Origin: Lampropedia hyalina DSM 16112
GTDB taxonomy: Bacteria > Pseudomonadota > Gammaproteobacteria > Burkholderiales > Burkholderiaceae_C
Direction: 5' to 3'
DNA length: 64,000 nt
NCBI RefSeq assembly: GCF_900129055.1
Contig: NZ_FQUZ01000008.1
Span: 1-64,000, forward strand
Below are positions 56,296-64,000 of this stretch, piece after piece. Made by a program: the position numbers and the translations under genes. How positions within the stretch are numbered: position 1 is the stretch's first letter; every line of letters begins with the position of its first letter. The notes under the pieces are model-generated. The model saw only the letters and a program-made list of their open reading frames with translations. It did no database searches and was not told the origin of the DNA.

Positions 56296-58389
56296 TCAGG
56301 GTTGTGCTGGCACAGTGGCAGGCAGGCTGCGAAGCAACTGCGCCTGGGTGGCACGGAACAGCGCGTTCTGTGGGGCCAGTGCCACTGCCTGCTCCACGTC
56401 CCGCACGGCCTCGGCCATCTGGCCTTGCTGCTGGTGCATGAGCGCGCGCCCGTAGTAGGCACTGGCATCGGGCCGCAAGGCAATGGCTTTGTCGAAGGTC
56501 TGCCGGGCATTGGCAAAGTCTCTCTGCCCGGATTGCGACAATGCCAGTCCGACCAGGTATTTGCCATGGTCTGGGGCCTGTTCCAGCAGTACGCGGTAGC
56601 TCTGGCCTGCCAGATCGAAGCGGCGCAGTGCCAGTGCCGTTTCCGCCTGCGCGAGCCACACATGTTCGCGATTGGCTGGAGTGTCATCGGCCTTCAGTGA
56701 CGAGGTGAACGATGTCAGAGCTTCGGCCAGCATGCCACTGGCGCGTTGTGATACCCCGGTCTGGTAGTCAATGTCCGGCCCATCGAAGCCCTGCTGCCGC
56801 GCTGTCTCGAAGGCTTGCAGGGCCAGGGCATGGCGGTTTTGCACCGACAGTGTCATGCCACGGCTGAACTGCGCACTGCCCAATGGTTCACCCAGCGCGA
56901 TGGCCTGATCGAAGTCCCGCAACGCGGCATCCAGATTGTGGTGCTCCAGGTAAAAGGTGCCCCGGTTCTGAAATGCCCGCCAGCGGCCGAAGGCCGAATC
57001 GGGAGCCTGAAGGTTGGTCTTGCGGGCGGCATCGTCCCACAGCGTGAAGCTGCTCTGGAAAGAGCCCACACGCTCGAAGGCCAGTGCCGCCAGCACCAAA
57101 CCCACCAGCAGCCCCAGCGTGTAGATGACCGGGCGCGACCAGCGCGACAGCACCCATGCCAGCACCACGGGCAGCGGCAAGGCCCACAAGTAGCTGCGAT
57201 AAAGCACGAAAGGGTCCTGAATCCAGGTGGTCAGAAATTCGGTACCGAACAAAGCCATGGCGCACAGCACTGCCAGGGCCAGCAGGCTCCAGCCATCGCG
57301 CCGCTTCCACAAGGCCCAGGTGCTGGCGATCAGCACGGCCACAAAACCCAGCGCACCTGCCCATTGGGCGGGATTCGTCCAGCCCAATGGAAATGCCGGG
57401 CGCATGTCCACCGACATGGCCGATACATTGGGCACCAGCCAGAAGCCCAGGTAGCGAAAAAACAGTCCCATCTGCTGGAATATGCTCAGGCCAAACACCT
57501 GCTCTGCTGCTCCGGGACGCAGCAGGTCGAGCTGGCGCACATAGGCGGCCGAAGTGGCATCGAATGAGGCTGCACCCAGCAGGTTACCCAGGCGGCTCCA
57601 GAGCATGGCAGCGAGCACGGCCACCACGGCCACGGCTGCCAGCAGCACCCACAGCAACTGGCGCAGAGAGGGCCGCTTCACGAACACATACAAGGGCACG
57701 GCCAGCAATGGCACCAGCACGGCATGCTCCTTGCTCAGAAAGGCCAGCATGGCTCCCAGTCCCGCCAGCACCGCCCACTGCCAGCGTGGAGCCTGTGCCT
57801 TGGCTTGCAGGCTGTGCACGAACGCCCAACATGCAAGGGCGGTGAACAAGGTGGCCATCAGGATGGAACGCTGAATCAGATACCCGGTGGCATACACCGC
57901 AACCGGGTGCAGGGCGAACCACCCGGCAGCCACCAGTGTCGCGGCATGGCGACGAGCGGCCTGCTCTGCGGGGGAGGGGGCATCATCGTCGTCATGCGCA
58001 AGGCGTGGGCGCAGGGCAGCGGTGCGCGACTGCACGGCCAGCAATTCGCGCACCAGCAGACCGATGAAACCGGCGGTGAGCAGATGCAGCCATACATTCA
58101 CACCGCGTTGCACGGCCCAGTTGTCCGTGCCGAACAGATCGGCCACCCAGACGAAACTGCCATAGGACAGCAATCGTTGTTTCCATTGCAGCAGGCTGCC
58201 GTAGTGGTCGAACACCGTGCCATCGAGCAGGCGCAGATCGTCGAACAACAACTCGTTGGAAAAGCCGTGGCCATAAATACCCAGACAGGCCAGCGTGACC
58301 AAAAGACAGGCCATCAGGGTTGCGGCAAACCCGCTGCGCCATGGAGAAGGATGATTCGGTGGGGTTTTCGTCATAGGCGAAGATGCCAT
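56296..58389 (-). CDS. GT-C-type membrane protein with TPR repeats
   Basis: This 697-residue protein has about ten to twelve membrane segments in residues 20-440, then a TPR domain (about 465-690; ALRDFDQAIALGEPLGSAQF, NARQTFDKAIALRPDASAYY, AEAVRDVEQAVALAPQNALF). Soon after the first segment comes FSNELLFDDLRLLDG, whose paired Asp in the first external loop is the hallmark of GT-C lipid-linked-sugar transferases. The layout resembles TMTC/PMT-like O-glycosylation proteins. The specific donor and acceptor are unknown; an O-mannosylation-type role on exported proteins is an inference. Confidence 0.75.
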   Translation of the reverse strand: MASSPMTKTPPNHPSPWRSGFAATLMACLLVTLACLGIYGHGFSNELLFDDLRLLDGTVFDHYGSLLQWKQRLLSYGSFVWVADLFGTDNWAVQRGVNVWLHLLTAGFIGLLVRELLAVQSRTAALRPRLAHDDDDAPSPAEQAARRHAATLVAAGWFALHPVAVYATGYLIQRSILMATLFTALACWAFVHSLQAKAQAPRWQWAVLAGLGAMLAFLSKEHAVLVPLLAVPLYVFVKRPSLRQLLWVLLAAVAVVAVLAAMLWSRLGNLLGAASFDATSAAYVRQLDLLRPGAAEQVFGLSIFQQMGLFFRYLGFWLVPNVSAMSVDMRPAFPLGWTNPAQWAGALGFVAVLIASTWALWKRRDGWSLLALAVLCAMALFGTEFLTTWIQDPFVLYRSYLWALPLPVVLAWVLSRWSRPVIYTLGLLVGLVLAALAFERVGSFQSSFTLWDDAARKTNLQAPDSAFGRWRAFQNRGTFYLEHHNLDAALRDFDQAIALGEPLGSAQFSRGMTLSVQNRHALALQAFETARQQGFDGPDIDYQTGVSQRASGMLAEALTSFTSSLKADDTPANREHVWLAQAETALALRRFDLAGQSYRVLLEQAPDHGKYLVGLALSQSGQRDFANARQTFDKAIALRPDASAYYGRALMHQQQGQMAEAVRDVEQAVALAPQNALFRATQAQLLRSLPATVPAQP

Positions 58390-58683
58390 CGGGGCACTTC
58401 CTGGAATGAAGTAGGTTGCGAAAAAAGCCTATGTTGCGCAGGCAGAGCCTCGCGGTGGGGAACATTGTTGCAAGATTGTAAGGTTCGCCATTCTGTGCAG
58501 TGTAACGGTGCTGGACGGTGCCAGGTGCCGCTCGCTAATTGGTGCAGTCGAAATGACAGGGTCACATTCGTGTGCAACTCATGGTTTTACCCATTGTGCA
58601 GGGTCTGGGTGACTCATAAAATTGTGCGCACAATTTTCAAGATTCATGATCTCCCCCACAAAAATAAGCAATGGAGACAAGCC
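58390..58683. other. Divergent intergenic region
   Basis: This gap separates the GT-C/TPR gene from the 171-residue gene and must contain both promoters. It is AT-rich around 58600-58670 (TGACTCATAAAATTGTGCGC). No well-spaced promoter or RNA gene is evident. Confidence 0.4.
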
Positions 58684-59199
58684 ATGGAGCTCGTATTTGG
58701 CAAAACCCCCAAGGGGCAAGCCGAGATCAACGACAAACTCAGAGGACTGACACCGCGTTTGCGCAGAATCCTGATTTTCGTCGATGGCAAACGAACAGTA
58801 GATGATCTGCGCAGTGTGCTGCCGTCCGACGATCTGGAGCAAACCCTCAGCCATCTGGAAGAAGAGGGTCACATCGAGGTGGTCAAGGCCAGGCATGATG
58901 CAGCATCTGCAACCGCGCCCGCTGTGACCGAGAGTGTGGCACTGAGCACCCCGTTCCGGGTCCTGCCGACAGTACCGGATCCCCAGCACCAACAGCAGGC
59001 GCGCAACTTCATGATCAATACCTTGAGAACCTTTGTAGGTCCTGTTGGCATCAGTTCCCTGCTGGAGCGAATCGATGAAGCACGGGGGCACGAAGAACTG
59101 CGTGCACTCTATGATGAATGGTACAGGACGCTGTTGAATTCGCGCGATGGACGGCGTGAGGTGGACGGGCTGAGCAGCAAGTTGCTATTGATCATTTGA
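58684..59199 (+). CDS. Uncharacterised 171-residue protein (winged-helix-like N-terminus)
   Basis: The N-terminus (FGKTPKGQAEINDKLRGLTP, RLRRILIFVDGKRTVDDLRS, QTLSHLEEEGHIEVV) looks like a small helix-turn-helix domain repeated in many Burkholderiales proteins of unknown function. An Ala/Thr/Val/Pro linker (about residues 70-98) leads to a C-terminal helical part (MINTLRTFVGPVGISSLLER). It is soluble with no signal peptide. AATGGAGACAAGCC precedes the ATG. It lies 75 bases before parC on the same strand; a regulatory role is possible but not shown. Confidence 0.7.
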   Translation: MELVFGKTPKGQAEINDKLRGLTPRLRRILIFVDGKRTVDDLRSVLPSDDLEQTLSHLEEEGHIEVVKARHDAASATAPAVTESVALSTPFRVLPTVPDPQHQQQARNFMINTLRTFVGPVGISSLLERIDEARGHEELRALYDEWYRTLLNSRDGRREVDGLSSKLLLII

Positions 59200-59274
59200 A
59201 GCGCAGGTCATGCGCCATCCGGTGCGACCTATCCTGGCTGTGGCAGCAATGTCCGCCCAGTAGAATACGCGGCC

Positions 59275-61635
59275 ATGAATGAAGATCAGAATACCCTGTT
59301 GCCTGTCGGCAGTGCAGCCATGCAGATGAGCGACGATGGGCAGGCACTGGCAGCCTATGCCCGGCGTGCCTATCTGGAGTACGCGCTTTCGGTGGTCAAA
59401 GGCCGCGCCCTGCCCGATGTGGTTGATGGCCAGAAGCCTGTGCAGCGACGCATCCTGTTCACCATGGCGCAAATGGGGCTGGGCTACAGCGGCAACACTG
59501 GAGCCAAGCCTGTCAAGTGTGCGCGGGTGGTCGGCGATGTGCTGGGCAAATACCATCCGCACGGCGACAGTGCCGCCTATGACGCATTGGTGCGCATGGC
59601 ACAGGACTTTGCCCAGCGGTATCCATTGATCGATGGTCAGGGCAATTTTGGCAGCCGCGATGGCGACGGTGCAGCCGCCATGCGTTATACCGAGGCGCGG
59701 CTGGCCAAGATCACCCGGCTGCTGTTGCAGGAGCTGGAGCAGGGCACGGTGGATTTTGTGGGCAACTACGATGGCTCCTTCGAGGAGCCATCTCAGTTGC
59801 CCGCCCGTCTGCCTTTCATGCTGCTCAATGGGGCCAGCGGCATTGCCGTGGGCATGGCCACCGAAATCCCAAGCCACAATCTGCGCGAGGTGGCCGATGC
59901 TGCCGTCGCCTTGCTGAAGAACCCGCAACTGACCGAGGCCGATTTGCTGGCCTTGCTGCCAGGGCCGGATTTCCCCGGCGGTGGGCAGATCATCAGCCCG
60001 GCCAGCGATATTGCCGCAGCGTACCGCAGTGGGCGTGGGTCGCTGAAAGTGCGGGCCTGCTGGGAGCGTGAAGAACTGGCACGGGGCCAGTGGCAGATCG
60101 TGGTGACGCAACTGCCGCCCAATGTCAGCAGCCGCAAGGTGCTGGAGGAAATTGAGGAGCTGACCAACCCGAAAATCCGTAGCGGCAAAAAATCCCTGAC
60201 ACAGGAGCAAACCCAGACCAAGGCCACGGTGCTGGCCGTGCTGGATGGCGTGCGTGACGAATCCAACAAGAATGCCCCGGTGCGGCTGGTGCTGGAGCCG
60301 CGCTCCAGTCGCATCGACCCACAGGAATTGATGCACACGCTGCTGGCGCACACCAGCCTGGAGACTTCCCACTCCATCAACCTGACCATGATCGGGCTGG
60401 ATGGCCGTCCGGCGCAGAAATCAATGCGGCAGATTTTGCTGGAATGGCTGGAATTCCGCCAGCACACCATCACACGCCGCAGCCAGCACCGGCTGGAGAA
60501 AGTGCGCGATCGCCTGCATATTCTGGAAGGTCGCCAACTGGTGTTGCTGAACATTGACGAGGTGATTGCCATCATCCGCGCCAGCGACGACCCCAAGGCC
60601 GACCTGATGGCGCGTTTTACACTCAGCACCCGGCAGGCCGACGACATCCTGGAAATCCGTCTGCGCCAACTGGCGCGGCTGGAAGCCATCCAGATCGAGA
60701 AGGAACTGGCGGCCTTGCACGAGGAAGCTGGCAAGCTGGAAGACATTCTGGGCAACCCCACCACACTGCGTCGCCTGATGGTGCGCGAGATCGAAGCCGA
60801 TGCCAGGGAATTCGGCGATGCCCGCCGAACGCTGATTCAGGAAGAAAAGCGCAGCGTGGCCGAAGTGAAGGTGCTGGACGAACCCGTGACGGTGGTGGTC
60901 TCGCAGAAGGGCTGGGTGCGCAGTCGCAGCGGGCATGGCCACGATGCGCAGGGCTTTGCCTTCAAGGCGGGCGATGGGCTGTATGGCACATTCGAGTGCC
61001 GCACGGTGGATACGCTGCTGGCCTTTGGCAGCAATGGCCGCGTGTATTCCGTGCCGGTGGCATCCCTGCCGGGCGCGCGCGGCGATGGCCAGCCGCTCAC
61101 CAGCCTGATCGAACTGGAGAAGGGCACCGAGTTGCTGCACTACTTTGCCGGGCCGGCGCATGCCCAGCTTCTGCTGGCGCACAGCGGTGGTTATGGCTTT
61201 CTGGCCAGCGTGGCGAATATGGTCTCGCGCCAGAAGGCGGGCAAGGCTTTCGTCAGCCTGACCGAAGGCGAGCGGCTGCTGCCACCTTCGCATGCGAAGG
61301 GCAGTTCGGCAGCGACCGAACTGCCTGCAGCCACCCAGGTTTGTGCCGTGTCGGCGGCCGGGCTGATACTCACGTTCGAGATCGGTCAGCTCAAATCACT
61401 GGAAAAAGGCGGCAAGGGGTTGCAATTGATGGCCTTGGCGGAAGGCGACGCGCTGGCGGGCGTGGCGGCCTGTGTGCGCAGTGTGTGCGTCAGTGGCGTG
61501 GCGGCACGCAGCGGCAAGGCGCATGAAGAAGTGCTGGAATCCCGGGTGCTGCAAAATGCCGCTGGTGCACGAGGTCGCAAGGGCAAGCCACGCACCTGGG
61601 GCTTTCGCCCGCTGGCAGTGGAACGGGTGGAATGA
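59275..61635 (+). CDS. parC: DNA topoisomerase IV subunit A
   Basis: This 786-residue subunit cuts and rejoins DNA during chromosome decatenation. The catalytic tyrosine is Tyr138 in [36 protein letters not shown] and [20 protein letters not shown] surround the quinolone-resistance region, with Ser99 and Asp103 at the positions equivalent to E. coli Ser80 and Glu84, so no resistance change is suggested. C-terminal beta-propeller blades are weak (e.g. [20 protein letters not shown]). Length and QPVQRR-type motifs fit ParC rather than GyrA; no GyrA box QRRGGKG is seen. parE is not adjacent. Confidence 0.94.
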   Translation: MNEDQNTLLPVGSAAMQMSDDGQALAAYARRAYLEYALSVVKGRALPDVVDGQKPVQRRILFTMAQMGLGYSGNTGAKPVKCARVVGDVLGKYHPHGDSAAYDALVRMAQDFAQRYPLIDGQGNFGSRDGDGAAAMRYTEARLAKITRLLLQELEQGTVDFVGNYDGSFEEPSQLPARLPFMLLNGASGIAVGMATEIPSHNLREVADAAVALLKNPQLTEADLLALLPGPDFPGGGQIISPASDIAAAYRSGRGSLKVRACWEREELARGQWQIVVTQLPPNVSSRKVLEEIEELTNPKIRSGKKSLTQEQTQTKATVLAVLDGVRDESNKNAPVRLVLEPRSSRIDPQELMHTLLAHTSLETSHSINLTMIGLDGRPAQKSMRQILLEWLEFRQHTITRRSQHRLEKVRDRLHILEGRQLVLLNIDEVIAIIRASDDPKADLMARFTLSTRQADDILEIRLRQLARLEAIQIEKELAALHEEAGKLEDILGNPTTLRRLMVREIEADAREFGDARRTLIQEEKRSVAEVKVLDEPVTVVVSQKGWVRSRSGHGHDAQGFAFKAGDGLYGTFECRTVDTLLAFGSNGRVYSVPVASLPGARGDGQPLTSLIELEKGTELLHYFAGPAHAQLLLAHSGGYGFLASVANMVSRQKAGKAFVSLTEGERLLPPSHAKGSSAATELPAATQVCAVSAAGLILTFEIGQLKSLEKGGKGLQLMALAEGDALAGVAACVRSVCVSGVAARSGKAHEEVLESRVLQNAAGARGRKGKPRTWGFRPLAVERVE

Positions 61636-61695
61636 TGGCGTGAGGCCGTCGGCGGTGACTGCCTCGCTGTGCGCACCGAGATCGTAAATACGTTC

Positions 61696-62895
61696 TCAGT
61701 GCCAGCCTTTGGCTTGCAATGCACTGCGCACGGCATCGGCCATCAGTTCATGGCCCCGTGGTGTGGGGTGGAAATCGTCCGCGAAGGCGTAGCGGTTCCA
61801 CCAGCCAGCGGCAAGCTGTTGGGCAGGGGCCAGGGCATCCAGTGCCGTATCGGTGCATTGGCGCACGTCATATACCGGCAATGGATTTTGTGCGCTGGGG
61901 GCCTGCACCGGGGGGCAGACCGCTGTGGTGGCATTGTCCAGACCGTATTGGGCCGGATTGGCTTCCCACTGTCCCAATTGCTCAAAAATATCTGCCACTG
62001 CCACCTGCGGATGGTCGGCAAAGTTCGCTTTCAGCTCGTGGTTGAACGCCAGTACCCAGTTCTGGAACAGGGTTTGCAGACTGGCCGCCTGCTGCTGTGC
62101 CTGCAAGGCACTGGCTCCTGCTGTCACCTGACCGGCCACCAGTGCCTGCAAGATGGTGCGCAGACGCGGCGTGCGGCTGAGATCCGGCACAGTGACCACC
62201 ACCACATGCTGTGCCCCGGCATTCAGCACCTGGGTCTGGATGTCTGCTGTCAAACGCTGTGCCAATGCCTGCATGTAGCTGATTGCAGCCGCTTCGGCAC
62301 CACCGGGTTGAGCCAGGGCCTGAAGCTGCTGAGGGGCCAGTACCGCATCGCCCAGCACCGGAGCCAGGAACTGCGCATAGGCATAGACCCCGGCTGCACC
62401 CTGTCCCACCAGAGTCGACTGCGCAAGCTGGAGATAAGCCGCGATCAGATCGCCACCGTCATTGCCACCGCCATTGATGAGCACCAATGCGTGCGCATCA
62501 AACCCGGCCTGGCCCACTTGTGCCCGCAGATCGGCCAATTGCTGTGGGATGGACAGGGCCGTACCCTGGGCAGGGTGCTGGATGCGTCCCCCGGCCACTG
62601 CATGGTTGCCACAGCCAGGCAGGGTGTTGAATTGCGTCAGGGCCGTGGCCTGGTAGAAATTGCAGAGCGGCACTTGCGTGGTGTCGTTGGCGATGAGATC
62701 GACCCACAGCGGATAAGGCGTGCCGGTGCTGGATTGAACCGTATTGCGCAAGCCGTAGGCACCGGTGTCAGAAAGGCTGTCGCCCACAATCTTCACGCTG
62801 GTGAACGCAGCAGAGGGCGCGTCGTTGCCGCCGCAGGCGACCAGCAGCATGGCGGCACAGGCAGAGGCCAACAGGGTTTTGAATGAGGTGGACAT
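61696..62895 (-). CDS. GDSL/SGNH-family esterase lipoprotein
   Basis: This 399-residue exported hydrolase has a lipoprotein signal with lipobox LLVACGG (Cys21). Catalytic Ser is in block I VKIVGDSLSDTGAYG, Gly/Asn oxyanion residues in NGGGNDGGDLIA and the Asp-His pair in DDFHPTPRGHELMA near residue 378. The substrate is unknown. There is no autotransporter barrel at the C-terminus, so it is likely periplasmic or outer-membrane anchored. Confidence 0.88.
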   Translation of the reverse strand: MSTSFKTLLASACAAMLLVACGGNDAPSAAFTSVKIVGDSLSDTGAYGLRNTVQSSTGTPYPLWVDLIANDTTQVPLCNFYQATALTQFNTLPGCGNHAVAGGRIQHPAQGTALSIPQQLADLRAQVGQAGFDAHALVLINGGGNDGGDLIAAYLQLAQSTLVGQGAAGVYAYAQFLAPVLGDAVLAPQQLQALAQPGGAEAAAISYMQALAQRLTADIQTQVLNAGAQHVVVVTVPDLSRTPRLRTILQALVAGQVTAGASALQAQQQAASLQTLFQNWVLAFNHELKANFADHPQVAVADIFEQLGQWEANPAQYGLDNATTAVCPPVQAPSAQNPLPVYDVRQCTDTALDALAPAQQLAAGWWNRYAFADDFHPTPRGHELMADAVRSALQAKGWH

Positions 62896-62952
62896 GGGGT
62901 GCTCCGGGTGACAGAAAAAGGAATGAAATGCTGTGCCTGTCGGTCAATCGCC

Positions 62953-64000
62953 TCATTTGCGCCGCACCAGTGCCGTTTGCAGCAGCTTGCGCACTTCAGG
63001 CGAGGCTTTCAACTGGCCGTTTTCGGCATAGTGGCGATGATTGTCGTCGATCTCGTCCAGTTGGTAGAGGTAATTCACCATCAGGCCGCAAGACTGGCGC
63101 AGGCCATTGGCCGATGTGTCGGCCAGCCAGTTGATGCGGTGCAGGCTGGCCCCGTTGGAGAAGTGAAAGCGAGCCACCGCATCCAGCGGATGTTGCTGGC
63201 GTTTCTCGTGCAGCAGATACCACGCGCACTCGCCTTGCAGCCACTCTTGCAGGGCCGCCAGAGCGTGCCTGGCAATCGGAGCCTGAGGCTGTAGCCACTG
63301 CTGGATGGCCTTGGTGGCCTCTGGTACGGTGGTATCGGCCAGCAGCTTCTGTATCGCCTTGGGTTGGCTGGCACGGTATTCCGGTTCATTCCACCGGCCT
63401 TGCAGCCAGCGATTGAAGCCCGGCACCGGAGAGAGCGTGGCAAAGGTTTGCAGTTGGGGAAACTCGTGCATGAGTTGCTCCACCACCCGTTTGATGAGGA
63501 ACTCGCCCATGCTTACACCGCGCAAGCCCTGTTGCGCGTTCGAGATGGAATAGAAAATGGCAGTGGTGGCGGTGCCAGGGTCTTGCGTGGGTTCGGCCTC
63601 GTCCAGCAGGGTCTGGACGCTGGCGGCCACCTGCTGAACCAGAGCCACTTCCACGAAAATCAGCGGCTCCTCCGGCATGCGCCCGTGAAAGAACGCATAG
63701 CAACGCCGATCCGAATCCAGCCGATTGCGCAAATCGTTCCACGACTTGATCTCGTGCACTGCTTCGTAGCGGATGACTTTTTCCAGCAGTGAGGCAGGCG
63801 AGCCCCAGCCGATGCGGCTCAGCTCCAGAAACCCTGCATCGAACCACAGGCTGAACAGGCGAAACAGATCCTGATCCACTCCCGGCCAGCCAGCGGATGC
63901 CACATTCTTGCCCTCCTTGCCTGCACCGCTGCTGGGGGTGCTGGTCAGTTGCAGCAGATCGGCGCGCATCCGCACCAGACTGTCGATGCCGTGGGGCACC
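62953..64000 (-). CDS. Malonyl-CoA decarboxylase (partial, N-terminus beyond window)
   Basis: This protein converts malonyl-CoA to acetyl-CoA and CO2. The 348 residues seen include RYEAVHEIKSWNDLRNRLDS, CYAFFHGRMPEEPLIFVEVA, YSISNAQQGLRGVSMGEFLI and TLSPVPGFNRWL, all typical of the MCD family, with FHFSNGASLHRINWLAD near the C-terminus holding the catalytic His. The reading frame is open to the right edge; the first ATG visible (GIDSLVRMRADLL region) lies inside the family's helical N-terminal domain, so the true start lies outside. Confidence 0.9.
   Translation of the reverse strand, partial: VPHGIDSLVRMRADLLQLTSTPSSGAGKEGKNVASAGWPGVDQDLFRLFSLWFDAGFLELSRIGWGSPASLLEKVIRYEAVHEIKSWNDLRNRLDSDRRCYAFFHGRMPEEPLIFVEVALVQQVAASVQTLLDEAEPTQDPGTATTAIFYSISNAQQGLRGVSMGEFLIKRVVEQLMHEFPQLQTFATLSPVPGFNRWLQGRWNEPEYRASQPKAIQKLLADTTVPEATKAIQQWLQPQAPIARHALAALQEWLQGECAWYLLHEKRQQHPLDAVARFHFSNGASLHRINWLADTSANGLRQSCGLMVNYLYQLDEIDDNHRHYAENGQLKASPEVRKLLQTALVRRK

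Noticed and set aside
59275-61635. Assignment of this gene as gyrA
   Set aside because: The protein lacks a clear GyrA box and its length and C-terminal region fit ParC.

Overview
The window reads as one stretch of chromosome from a GC-rich betaproteobacterium of the order Burkholderiales, most likely Comamonadaceae or a close relative. The evidence is the 13-16-strand porin type, the yqjD-yqjE-yqjK trio, the tsaE-amiC pair beside queG, the rpsO-pnp-tpiA-secG order and a malonyl-CoA decarboxylase. This placement is an inference from gene content and codon use; no 16S gene is present. Most of the window is ordinary core genome.

Layout: a frameshifted TnpB remnant lies at the left edge (1-609). 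It is followed by a circularly permuted ATP-grasp plus alpha-E pair (890-3541), two identical tRNA-Asn genes and a tRNA-Leu (3626-4034). Next is a minus-strand block of about 16 kb (4411-20228). It contains a 2385-residue RTX surface protein with DUF4214 modules, its complete type I secretion system (TolC-ABC-HlyD) and a GDP-D-rhamnose-type operon (gmd, rmd, glycosyltransferase). This arrangement resembles the S-layer locus of Caulobacter.

From 20449 to 31075 lie housekeeping genes: amiC, tsaE, queG, an enoyl-CoA hydratase, the yqjDEK-like membrane operon, ETF-ubiquinone oxidoreductase, a cystathionine beta-lyase-type enzyme and a porin. The porin is immediately followed by a three-gene Fbp-type ABC importer (31090-34947). 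A cobalamin riboswitch (about 35150-35368) precedes a B12 operon: btuB, cobU, btuF, btuC, btuD. An AT-rich DUF262/DUF1524 (GmrSD-like) defence-type gene is inserted cleanly in this operon between cobU and btuF (37993-39735), and it is the clearest foreign gene in the window.

The right part carries a peptide/nickel-type permease pair without its other subunits, queC with a queuosine-precursor transporter, rpsO, pnp, tpiA, secG and tRNA-Gly. It continues with a BASS transporter, oligopeptidase A, a DUF2304 / two-domain glycosyltransferase / GT-C-TPR cluster, an uncharacterised 171-residue protein, parC, a GDSL lipoprotein and the start-truncated malonyl-CoA decarboxylase.

A dispersed family of inverted-repeat elements, sharing the ends GGGAAGGTCTGCAAA / TTTGCAGACCTTCCC, occupies at least three intergenic gaps. 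A different 38-bp perfect inverted repeat sits beside the RTX gene. No CRISPR array, prophage or rRNA operon was seen.
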